NCBI GenBank assembly: GCA_004321905.1
Contig: SCQF01000044.1
Span: 1 to 45,222, forward strand
From: Verrucomicrobiota bacterium
GTDB lineage: Bacteria > Verrucomicrobiota > Kiritimatiellia > CAIQIC01
Length of the DNA: 45,222 bases
Direction of reading: 5' to 3'
In this document: one piece after another, positions 33,613 to 40,877 of the stretch
Layout: each line of letters begins with the position of its first letter
How positions within the stretch are numbered: position 1 is the stretch's first letter
Notes under the pieces: generated by a model
What the model was told of the DNA's origin: nothing
Databases searched by the model: none
What the model saw: the letters and a program-made list of their open reading frames with translations, nothing else
Made by a program: the position numbers and the translations under genes

Positions 33613-35055
33613 TTATTTTTCGATAGCGACGGCAAGCCGTTCAGACAACTCGCCGATTTTCACACGCACCTGCTGCATCGTGTCACGCTCGCGCAACGTG
33701 ACGGTGTCGTCTTCCAAGGTTTGGAAATCCACGGTGACGCCGAACGGCGTCCCGATTTCGTCCTGCCGGCGATAGCGGCGGCCGATCGCGCCGGCGACAT
33801 CCCAAAACGCGCTCCAGCGCTTACGCAGCGTGTCATAGACGCCACGCGCCTTGTTGACGAGGTCGGGCTTGTTCTTGAGCAACGGGAAAACGGCGACCTT
33901 GATCGGCGCAATGCACGGCGCGAAACGGAGCACGGTGCGCAGCTCGCAGCCCTGCGGCTGCTTCGGGTTGTCATAGTCCACGGGAATCGGTTGCGAACCG
34001 GCGACATCGCTGGTCGGCACCCATTCCTCGTGGAACGCCTCACACAGCAGCGCGAGCGCGATGCGGTCGGTGCCGGCGGAAGGCTCGACGACGTGCGGCA
34101 CAAACTTTTCTTTCGTATCCTGATCGAAATATTCCATGGACTTGCCGCTGAACTGCTGGTGGCGGCTAAGGTCAAAGTTGCCGCGCGCTGCAATGCCTTC
34201 CAGCTCCTGCGTACCGAAGGGGAAGTCATAGAGCACATCCACGCAGGCGCTGGCATAGTGTGCCAGTTCGTCCTTGCCATAGACGTAGCGGTGCAGGTGG
34301 CCTTCCGGCAGTCCGATGCGGCTATACCACTTGAGCCGCTCCGCCACCCAGTAGTCGTGCCACTCGGCGTCGCTGCCGGGCTTGACGAAAAACTCCAATT
34401 CCATCTGCTCGAACTCGCGCGAGCGGAAGGTGTAGTTGCGCGGATTGATCTCGTTACGAAACGCCTTGCCAATTTGCGCGATGCCGAACGGCACTTTGAC
34501 GCGCGAACAGGCGAGCACATTGTTGTACTGGGCGAAGATGCCCTGCGCCGTTTCCGGCCGCAGATAGGCCAGCGTCGAAGTGTCCTCCTGCGGGCCGACG
34601 TAGGTCTTGAACATCAAGTTGAACGCACGCGGCGGGATGATGTCCTTGGAACCGCACGCCGGGCACTTGGCGCCTTCCGGCAGCTTCGGCTTCTTGTTCT
34701 CGTCAAACTCCAGTTTCAAGCCCTGCTCCTCGCAGAACTGGTCGGCGCGGTAGCGTTTCTTGCACGCCTTACAATCCACCATCGGATCGGTAAAACCTTC
34801 CAGATGGCCGGACGCTTCCCATGTCCGCGGGTGCTGGATGATCGCAGAGTCAAGACCGACGATGTCCTCGCGCTCGTGAACCATCGCCTTCCACCACGCG
34901 TCCTTGATGTTGCGCTTGAGCTCCGCGCCCATCGGACCGTAGTCCCAGAAGCCGTTCAGGCCGCCATAGATTTCCGAGGTTTGGAAAATGAACCCGCGCC
35001 GCTTGCAAAGCGAAGCCAGCGCTTCCAGTTTGTTGTTTTTTTCCTGTGCACTCAT
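33613..35055 (-). CDS. glyS: glycyl-tRNA synthetase, alpha2 class II type
   Basis: A 480-residue synthetase of the dimeric (eukaryote/Gram-positive-like) type. Segments: LASLCKRRGFIFQTSEIYGG, GFWDYGPMGAELKRNIKDAW, zinc-type Cys in CKACKKRYRADQFCEEQ and CPACGSKDI, LRPETAQGIFAQYNNV, PFGIAQIGKAFRNEINPRNY then TFRSREFEQMELEFFV (motif 2), EPSAGTDRIALALL (motif 3), and a C-terminal anticodon domain ending CVTVDF-like VTVDFQTLEDDTVTLRERDT. No Shine-Dalgarno precedes the ATG; see the promoter entry. Confidence 0.97.
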   Translation of the reverse strand: MSAQEKNNKLEALASLCKRRGFIFQTSEIYGGLNGFWDYGPMGAELKRNIKDAWWKAMVHEREDIVGLDSAIIQHPRTWEASGHLEGFTDPMVDCKACKKRYRADQFCEEQGLKLEFDENKKPKLPEGAKCPACGSKDIIPPRAFNLMFKTYVGPQEDTSTLAYLRPETAQGIFAQYNNVLACSRVKVPFGIAQIGKAFRNEINPRNYTFRSREFEQMELEFFVKPGSDAEWHDYWVAERLKWYSRIGLPEGHLHRYVYGKDELAHYASACVDVLYDFPFGTQELEGIAARGNFDLSRHQQFSGKSMEYFDQDTKEKFVPHVVEPSAGTDRIALALLCEAFHEEWVPTSDVAGSQPIPVDYDNPKQPQGCELRTVLRFAPCIAPIKVAVFPLLKNKPDLVNKARGVYDTLRKRWSAFWDVAGAIGRRYRRQDEIGTPFGVTVDFQTLEDDTVTLRERDTMQQVRVKIGELSERLAVAIEK

Positions 35056-35063
35056 GGGCGCGC

Positions 35064-35092
35064 ATCGTGCTTGAGCCGCTCCGCAGGGTCAA
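35064..35092 (-). promoter_or_regulatory. possible promoter of glyS, close to the ATG
   Basis: On the minus strand TTGACC (35092-35087), 17-bp spacer, CACGAT (35069-35064), then 8 bp to the ATG at 35055. The -10 box is weak, but the layout matches the def and 39-residue genes and suggests a leaderless mRNA. Confidence 0.4.
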
Positions 35093-35156
35093 GCGCGAAT
35101 CACATCTTGCGCTTTGCCCAATTACGTTTACATTGCCGCGGCTTTATGGAGCACGC

Positions 35157-36500
35157 ATGAACAAAAACAACGAAATCCTCGAAAAACTAAAAAGCATCAT
35201 GGATCCCGACCTCGGCAAAGACATCGTCACGCTTGGTTTTGTGAAGCAATTGAGCTGCGACGATGCGGGCCATGTTTCCTTCGCCATCGAACTGACCACA
35301 CCGGCGTGTCCGGTGAAGGAGCAATTCAAACGCACGGCCGAGACGCTCGTGAAGCAAGTACCCTGGGTAAAAAGTGTGACCGTGAGCATGACGGCACAAA
35401 AGCGTGGCGCGCCGCTGACCGCGGGGCCGGGCTTGCAGGGCGTCGGAACCATTATCGCCGTTTCGAGTTGCAAAGGTGGCGTCGGCAAATCAACCGTCGC
35501 CGTCAACCTCGCATTTTCACTGCAAAAACTTGGCGCAAAAATTGGCATCTTCGATGCCGATGTGTATGGGCCGAGCCTGCCGACGATGGTTGCGCCTTCC
35601 ACGACACAGGTGTTTCAAGGTCCCAGTGGATTGATCGAGCCACTGGAGTTCGCGGGGGCCAAGCTCATGTCGTTCGGATTCGTCAACGCGCACCAAGGTG
35701 GCGGGCCGGCGATCATGCGCGGGCCGATGGTCACGCAGGTCATCAATCAACTCCTCACCCAAACTGACTGGGGCCAGCTTGATTATCTCATCATTGACTT
35801 CCCGCCCGGCACCGGCGACATCCAACTTACGCTGACCCAGCTCATCCCGATCACCGCCGCCGTCATCGTCACGACGCCGCAGCAATTAGCGTTCGTAGAT
35901 GTCGTCAAAGGCATTCAGATGTTCGATCAAGTCAAAGTACCCGTCGTAGCCGTCGTCGAAAACATGAGCTACTTCGAATGCAACAAATGCCACGAAAAAC
36001 ACCATCTCTTTGGGCAAGGCGCGCGTAAAAAACTCGTCGAACAATTTGGCATCCAAAGCTCCTTCGAGATTCCCATCCTCCCGGAAATCTCGCGCTTGAG
36101 CGACAGCGGACAACCGGTCGTACTGGCCGATGGCGTACTCGCCACGCACTACACCGGCATTGCCGACGCCGTCGTCCGCGAAGTCAGTAAAATCAAGTTT
36201 GGCGGACTGGGCCGTCCTGAGATCCGTTACGAAGCTGGCCGTGGCATCCTCGCCACAACGTCAGCCGGAGCCATCTATGTCATCCCTGCGGCCGAATTGC
36301 GCCGTCAATGCCGTTGCGCGGCATGCCGCGATGAATTTTCCGGTCGTCCCACCCTCGACCCCGCGACGGTGGCCGATAGCGTCTTCCCGGAAGCCATCCA
36401 ACCGATGGGCAACTATGCCATCGCCATCGCGTGGAGCGACGGCCACACCTCGTCGGTCTATCCCTACGATCTGCTTTTGAAACTTGCCACGCCGGCGTGA
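35157..36500 (+). CDS. Mrp/ApbC-type Fe-S carrier ATPase with C-terminal DUF971 (HCF101-like)
   Basis: A 447-residue protein in three parts. Residues 1-80 are a MIP18/DUF59 domain (LKSIMDPDLGKDIVTLGFVK, TTPACPVKEQF). Residues about 95-340 are the Mrp ATPase: deviant Walker A SCKGGVGKST (about 104-113), FDADVYGPSLPTM, DFPPGTGDIQLTL, and CNKC (275-278) for Fe-S binding at the dimer interface. The last 95 residues (RRQCRCAACRDEFSG, AIAWSDGHTSSVYPYDLL) are a DUF971/GBBH-N-like domain. This is the domain order of plant chloroplast HCF101. ATG 35157 has GGAG 6 bp upstream. Likely assembles or delivers 4Fe-4S clusters. Confidence 0.92.
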   Translation: MNKNNEILEKLKSIMDPDLGKDIVTLGFVKQLSCDDAGHVSFAIELTTPACPVKEQFKRTAETLVKQVPWVKSVTVSMTAQKRGAPLTAGPGLQGVGTIIAVSSCKGGVGKSTVAVNLAFSLQKLGAKIGIFDADVYGPSLPTMVAPSTTQVFQGPSGLIEPLEFAGAKLMSFGFVNAHQGGGPAIMRGPMVTQVINQLLTQTDWGQLDYLIIDFPPGTGDIQLTLTQLIPITAAVIVTTPQQLAFVDVVKGIQMFDQVKVPVVAVVENMSYFECNKCHEKHHLFGQGARKKLVEQFGIQSSFEIPILPEISRLSDSGQPVVLADGVLATHYTGIADAVVREVSKIKFGGLGRPEIRYEAGRGILATTSAGAIYVIPAAELRRQCRCAACRDEFSGRPTLDPATVADSVFPEAIQPMGNYAIAIAWSDGHTSSVYPYDLLLKLATPA

Positions 36501-36512
36501 ATGAGAAGGTGT

Positions 36513-36563
36513 TTTTCCAAGGCTTGGAAAACTATGAAGTTTGTTTTTCCAACCCTTGGAAAA
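36513..36563. repeat. paired gene-end palindromes (pair 4)
   Basis: TTTTCCAAGGCTTGGAAAA (36513-36531) and TTTTCCAACCCTTGGAAAA (36545-36563), both with perfect arms; centres 36522 and 36554, 32 bp apart, 13-bp spacer. It begins 12 bp after the Mrp stop and also lies downstream of the tRNA-Gln gene on the other strand. Confidence 0.96.
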
Positions 36564-36602
36564 ACGCGCGGCGCTGCCACGCAGCTGAATAACTTTACGC
36601 GT

Positions 36603-36676
36603 TGGCTGCCGGACTAGGACTTGAACCTAGACAAACAGATCCAGAGTCTGTTGTGCTACCATTACACCATCCGGCA
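36603..36676 (-). tRNA. tRNA-Gln (anticodon CUG)
   Basis: Reading the minus strand, the acceptor arms TGCCGGA and TCCGGCA pair over 7 bp, followed by G and an encoded CCA (36605-36603). The D arm contains TGTAATGGTAGCACA, the anticodon arm is ACAGA-CTCTGGA-TCTGT with anticodon CTG, and the T arm is CTAGG-TTCAAGT-CCTAG. All stems are complete. It has its own promoter. Confidence 0.95.
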
Positions 36677-36690
36677 ACGGAGCGGGCGGC

Positions 36691-36718
36691 ACTATAAACA
36701 TTGCCTTGGACATGTCAA
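36691..36718 (-). promoter_or_regulatory. strong sigma70-type promoter of tRNA-Gln
   Basis: TTGACA (36718-36713), 16-bp spacer, TATAGT (36696-36691); the expected start is about 8 bp before the mature tRNA 5' end at 36676. It is the best promoter match in the window and shows that this organism uses E. coli-like boxes. Confidence 0.8.
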
Positions 36719-36792
36719 GAAACAGAGTTGACTTGCCATGAAAACCATCGAAAATGCGCTGCCTTTTCAAAATCATAACCGAGGAGCAGAAC

Positions 36793-38073
36793 ATGGTGCC
36801 TAGACACCAGAGCGCACACTACAGAGTTGCCTATTTATTTGCGTTCGTAACGACGGCCAGCGCCACGCTTGCGGCTGAGTGGCCGCAATATCGCGGCCCC
36901 CATCAGGATGGCATTTCCACAGAGACCGCAAATCTGAAATGGAGCGGCACCGGCCCAAAAGTCGCGTGGAAAATTCCGACGCATACCGGGTTCAGTTCGT
37001 TTACGGTCAGCGACGGCAAGGTCTTCACCCAGGTTGCCCGTGGCAGTCGGGAGGTGTGTGTGGCTTTGCAGGCGGCGACCGGGCGTGAACTATGGGCCGC
37101 CGATGTTGGCCTCGCCAAGTATCAGAATGGTGGTGATGCCGGCGCGCCTGACAACAAGGGTGGCGACGGGCCGCGCTCCACACCCACCATCAACGACGGG
37201 CGTGTTTATGTGCTGACGCCTGCCCTTGTGCTGTTCTGCTGCGATGCCGCTACCGGCAAGAAACTCTGGTCGCACGACGTAATGAAGGAATATGCCGGAC
37301 GCAATATCATGTGGAGTAGCGCGGCCTCTCCGGTGGTGGATGGCGACTTGGTGTTCTTGGCCGGCGGCGGTGCCGGTCAATCGTTGCTGGCCTTCAACAA
37401 AAAAACGGGGCAATTAGCATGGCAAGGCCACGATGAAATCATGACGCACGCCACGCCCGTGGTGGCCACCATCCTGGGCGAACGCCAGGTGATTTTCTTT
37501 GTGAAGAGCGGCTTGCTGGCTGTATCCGTGAAAGACGGCCAAGCCCTTTGGCGCTTCCCCTTCCCGTTCCGTACCGCGACCGCCATTTCCCCGGTCGTGG
37601 CTGGCGACATCGTTTTCTGCTCCGCCGGTTACGGCGTAGGCGGCGGGGCCTGCAAGATCGCCAAGGACGGTAACAGCTTCACGGCCACTGAACTGTGGAA
37701 AAGCGCAAACGATAAACAGGTGGGCGACCTCTGGAGCACACCGGTTCATCACGCTGGATATTTGTACGGCATGATTAGCTTCAAAAAATTTGGTACCGGC
37801 CCGCTTAAATGCGTGGAGCTCACGACCGGAAAAGTTGTCTGGGAACAGGCCGGTTTCGGCGCCGGCAACGTCATCCTGGTCGGCGACCAACTCATCGCCC
37901 TGACCGATGACGGCCAAGTTGTGATCGTCGAAGCCACCCCAACCGCCTATAAGGAAGTGGCCCGTTTCAAAGCGCTGAGCGGCAAATGCTGGTCCACACC
38001 GGCCTTCAGCGATGGACAAATTTATGTGCGGAGCACCAAAGAAGGCGCCTGTTTGATTCCATCTGGAAAGTAG
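36793..38073 (+). CDS. secreted PQQ-type beta-propeller protein (first of a pair)
   Basis: A 426-residue protein. ATG 36793 follows GAGGAG by 6 bp; the product has a signal peptide (YLFAFVTTASATLAA) and opens EWPQYRGPHQDGIS, the usual beginning of PQQ-like quinoprotein propellers in PVC bacteria. Blade repeats include VCVALQAATGRELWAADVG, LVLFCCDAATGKKLWSHDVM, LLAFNKKTGQLAWQGHDEIM and LKCVELTTGKVVWEQAG (D/E-x-x-TGK-x-x-W). The catalytic calcium/PQQ residues of alcohol dehydrogenases are not evident, so it may be a binding or scaffold protein. Next to its paralogue. Confidence 0.88.
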   Translation: MVPRHQSAHYRVAYLFAFVTTASATLAAEWPQYRGPHQDGISTETANLKWSGTGPKVAWKIPTHTGFSSFTVSDGKVFTQVARGSREVCVALQAATGRELWAADVGLAKYQNGGDAGAPDNKGGDGPRSTPTINDGRVYVLTPALVLFCCDAATGKKLWSHDVMKEYAGRNIMWSSAASPVVDGDLVFLAGGGAGQSLLAFNKKTGQLAWQGHDEIMTHATPVVATILGERQVIFFVKSGLLAVSVKDGQALWRFPFPFRTATAISPVVAGDIVFCSAGYGVGGGACKIAKDGNSFTATELWKSANDKQVGDLWSTPVHHAGYLYGMISFKKFGTGPLKCVELTTGKVVWEQAGFGAGNVILVGDQLIALTDDGQVVIVEATPTAYKEVARFKALSGKCWSTPAFSDGQIYVRSTKEGACLIPSGK

Positions 38074-38098
38074 TCAAACCTTTGCGGAGAAACGCGTC

Positions 38099-39301
38099 AT
38101 GAATAAAATCACCATTGGGTTCGCGCTTGTCTACGCCGTCGCGCAGTCCGCTCCAGCCGCCGACTGGCTGCAGTGGCGCGGTCCAACGCGCGATGGCATT
38201 TCCGCCGAAACGACTTGGTCCGCGCAATGGCCCGCCAGCGGTCCCGCGCAACACTGGAAACTCAATGTCGGCACCGGGTGCTCGTCGGTCGTGGTCGCGC
38301 AAGGCCGCCTGTTCACGATGGGCAACTCCAACGACACCGACACCGTCTATGGTCTCGACGCCGCCAGCGGTCAAGCGCTCTGGAAATATGCCTACCCGTG
38401 CCCGCTCGATCCGCACCTGTTCGAAGGCGGGCCGGGCGCCACACCCACCGTGGACGGCGATCATGTTTATACGCTCAGCCGCGCCGGCCAGCTCCACTGC
38501 CTACAAGCTGCCACCGGCAAAGTGCTCTGGGCGAAACAGCTGGTGCGCGACTTCGGCGGCAAAGTACCGACGTGGGGTTATACCGGTTCGCCCATCGCGC
38601 TCGACAACAAACTGATTTTCGATCTCGGCGCGCCCGATGCCGCGACCATCGCACTCGATAAATTGACCGGCAACGTCCTCTGGAAAAGCGGCGGTAAAGG
38701 CGCGAGCTACGGCACATTGATGCCGTTCACCCACGCGGGCAAAGCCTGCCTCGCCTCATTCAACGCCTTTGGCTTGATCGTCCGCGACGCCGCCACGGGC
38801 CAAGAACTGGCGCGCTATCCATGGAAAACCAACTATGACATCAACGCCACTACACCCATCATCGCCGGCGATAAAATTTTCATTTCCTCCGGCTATAACC
38901 ACGGCAGCGCCCTGCTCCAGTTCAGCGGCGATAAGCTAACGGCACTGTGGGAAACCAAGAAAATGCGCAATCACTTCAACAGTTGCGTACTTTGGCAAAA
39001 TCACCTCTACGGCTTCGACATGGAAACGCTGACCTGCATGAATTTTGCGACCGGCGAGGTGGTCTGGAAACAAACCGGCCTCGGCAAAGGTTCGTTGATG
39101 CTCGCCGATGGCAAGTTGATTATTCAAGCCGAACGCGGTGATCTGGTCATCGCCGCCGCTTCACCGGTCGCCTTCCAAGAAATTGCGCGCACCAAAGTAC
39201 TCAACGGACGTTGCTGGGTTGTGCCGGTGTTGGCCAATGGCCGCATCTATTGCAAAAATAATCTCGGCGACTTGGTCTGCGTGAGTGTGACGAAAAAATA
39301 G
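38099..39301 (+). CDS. secreted PQQ-type beta-propeller protein (second of a pair)
   Basis: A 400-residue protein with a signal peptide (MNKITIGFALVYAVAQSAPA) and mature start ADWLQWRGPTRDGISAETTW, parallel to its neighbour's EWPQYRGPHQDGIS. Blade motifs: VYGLDAASGQALWKYAYPCP, LHCLQAATGKVLWAKQLVRD, TIALDKLTGNVLWKSGGKG, LIVRDAATGQELARYPWK and LTCMNFATGEVVWKQTGLGK. It starts 25 bp after the first copy, so the two are probably co-expressed and arose by tandem duplication followed by strong divergence. Periplasmic; ligand unknown. Confidence 0.88.
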   Translation: MNKITIGFALVYAVAQSAPAADWLQWRGPTRDGISAETTWSAQWPASGPAQHWKLNVGTGCSSVVVAQGRLFTMGNSNDTDTVYGLDAASGQALWKYAYPCPLDPHLFEGGPGATPTVDGDHVYTLSRAGQLHCLQAATGKVLWAKQLVRDFGGKVPTWGYTGSPIALDNKLIFDLGAPDAATIALDKLTGNVLWKSGGKGASYGTLMPFTHAGKACLASFNAFGLIVRDAATGQELARYPWKTNYDINATTPIIAGDKIFISSGYNHGSALLQFSGDKLTALWETKKMRNHFNSCVLWQNHLYGFDMETLTCMNFATGEVVWKQTGLGKGSLMLADGKLIIQAERGDLVIAAASPVAFQEIARTKVLNGRCWVVPVLANGRIYCKNNLGDLVCVSVTKK

Positions 39302-39307
39302 CCGCGC

Positions 39308-39358
39308 TTTTCCAAGGCTTGGAAAAGTGAATCCCTCGATTTTCCCACCCTTGGAAAA
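39308..39358. repeat. paired gene-end palindromes (pair 5)
   Basis: TTTTCCAAGGCTTGGAAAA (39308-39326) and TTTTCCCACCCTTGGAAAA (39340-39358), centres 39317 and 39349, 32 bp apart, 13-bp spacer. It begins 6 bp after the stop of the second PQQ-type gene. Confidence 0.95.
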
Positions 39359-39452
39359 CGCACGACAACCGCATGTGCATGGTGATTTGTTTTGCCATGT
39401 TCGCGACCCTTTGCCATGCTGACTTCAGTTCTTAAATCAAAGGATCAAACTG

Positions 39453-40757
39453 ATGAAAAAACTTGCTCGCCTGCTGGTAGTGGCGGACACGCTGATGCTG
39501 ATCTATGCAACGCCGGTACGCGCCGAACAACTATTGGCGCCGGCGCCGGCCACGCCCCAAGCGGCCCACGTTGACGCCAAGGCCGATGCGGTATTGACGC
39601 AACTCGACACATTTTATCACGGCCTCAAAAGCCTCAAGCTTGATCTCGATGTGCAGTTGCACATGCAAGCCGAAGGCATGAAGCAGGAAATCGCCAGCGT
39701 TTGGAGTGTGGCGATGCAGCGCCCCAACAAACTCGCCATCCTGCACAAAATGGGCCAAAACCAATTCACCTTCGTTTGCGACGGCACAAAAACGTACGTT
39801 CATATTCCGATGATCAAACGCTATCTGGAAAAACCCGCACCCGCGAGTTTGGACGTATTTTTTACGGAACAATCCGAGGCGGCCATGCTGTTGCAACAGG
39901 GTGTACCGTTCTTCGCTTCGCTGATCGCGCCCAATCCGCGCGTCCGTTTATTGGAAGATGTTGCCAGTGTCACCTATGCCGGCATGGAGATGTGGCAGGG
40001 TGCGGAGTGTCACAAGTTGCACGGCGAACAGACGCAATTCGACTGGGATCTGTGGATCGGAACCGGCAAGCAACCGGTCGTGCGCAAGGTGGTCATGGAT
40101 ATGGGCAAGACCGCCAAGGGGTTGGCCGACCGCGCACCGCAGATGAAGGCGGTGCAGTGGCAAATCGAAATCCAGTTCAACCAAGTCGAGGCCAACCCCA
40201 CCTTCACCGACGATACTTTCAAATTCACGCCACCCGCGAACGCGAAGAAAGTGGACTCTTTCAAGCCGCAGGCCAACGCCGAGGAAGAGCCGCATCCGCT
40301 CTTGGGCAAAGTCGCGCCGGATTTTGAGTTGAGCCTGCTTGACGGCAGCAAGGCGGCCTTCGCCAAACACAAGGGCAAAGACGTCGTACTGCTCGACTTC
40401 TGGGCCACATGGTGCGGCCCATGCCGTAAGAGCCTGCCGCTCCTCGCCGACGTGGCGGTGAAATTCAAAGACAAGGGCCTCGTTTTCTATGCCGTCAATC
40501 AGCGCGAAAACGCCGAGGCCATCAAAGATTTCCTCGCCAAGCAAAACCTCAAGCTGACCGTCGCGCTCGACAGCGAAGGCAAGCTCGGCGAAGCCTACGG
40601 CGTCGAAGGCATTCCGCAGACGGTGCTCATCGGCAAGGACGGCGTCGTGCAGGTGGTGCAGGTTGGCTACGCGCCGGACATGAAGGACACACTGACGAAG
40701 CAAATTGAAGACGTGCTCGCCGGCAAGCGGTTAGCGCCGGCAGCGCCGACCAAATAA
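39453..40757 (+). CDS. DUF2092-type domain fused to a TlpA-like thioredoxin
   Basis: A 434-residue exported protein (signal MKKLARLLVVADTLMLIYAT). Residues about 45-260 form a lipoprotein-carrier-like beta domain (FYHGLKSLKLDLDVQLHMQA, QRPNKLAILHKMGQNQFTFV, CDGTKTYVHIPMIKRYLEKP), as in DUF2092/LolA-like proteins. From about 285 a TlpA/AhpC-type thioredoxin follows: LGKVAPDFELSLLDG, LLDFWATWCGPCRKSLPLL with the active site WCGPC at 320-324, and the cis-Pro region VEGIPQTVLIGKDG. It probably reduces disulfides or cytochrome c cysteines in the periplasm, useful to CxxCH proteins such as the diheme protein in this window; that link is inferred. Confidence 0.88.
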   Translation: MKKLARLLVVADTLMLIYATPVRAEQLLAPAPATPQAAHVDAKADAVLTQLDTFYHGLKSLKLDLDVQLHMQAEGMKQEIASVWSVAMQRPNKLAILHKMGQNQFTFVCDGTKTYVHIPMIKRYLEKPAPASLDVFFTEQSEAAMLLQQGVPFFASLIAPNPRVRLLEDVASVTYAGMEMWQGAECHKLHGEQTQFDWDLWIGTGKQPVVRKVVMDMGKTAKGLADRAPQMKAVQWQIEIQFNQVEANPTFTDDTFKFTPPANAKKVDSFKPQANAEEEPHPLLGKVAPDFELSLLDGSKAAFAKHKGKDVVLLDFWATWCGPCRKSLPLLADVAVKFKDKGLVFYAVNQRENAEAIKDFLAKQNLKLTVALDSEGKLGEAYGVEGIPQTVLIGKDGVVQVVQVGYAPDMKDTLTKQIEDVLAGKRLAPAAPTK

Positions 40758-40778
40758 CGCCGCCGGGAGCCGGCCAAT

Positions 40779-40828
40779 TTTTCCAAGGCTTGGAAAAACA
40801 TGTTAAATCTTTTCCAAACCTTGGAAAA
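40779..40828. repeat. paired gene-end palindromes (pair 6)
   Basis: TTTTCCAAGGCTTGGAAAA (40779-40797) and TTTTCCAAACCTTGGAAAA (40810-40828), centres 40788 and 40819, 31 bp apart, 12-bp spacer. It begins 22 bp after the thioredoxin-gene stop and ends 50 bp before the lptD ATG. Confidence 0.96.
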
Positions 40829-40877
40829 ATCTTGGCGCACTGACGGCGCTTGTGCTAGCGTCCGCCAACTTTGCCGT

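Noticed and set aside
33711-33728. CTTCCAAGGTTTGGAAAT inside glyS, like the gene-end palindrome
   Set aside because: It encodes FQTLEDD, a conserved part of glycyl-tRNA synthetases, so the match is explained by the protein. The similar TTCCGAGGTTTGGAAAA at about 34975 encodes the conserved FQTSEIYGG.
40800-40877. Upstream start for lptD
   Set aside because: The added residues come from the palindrome (LFQTLEKS) and would bury the signal peptide.
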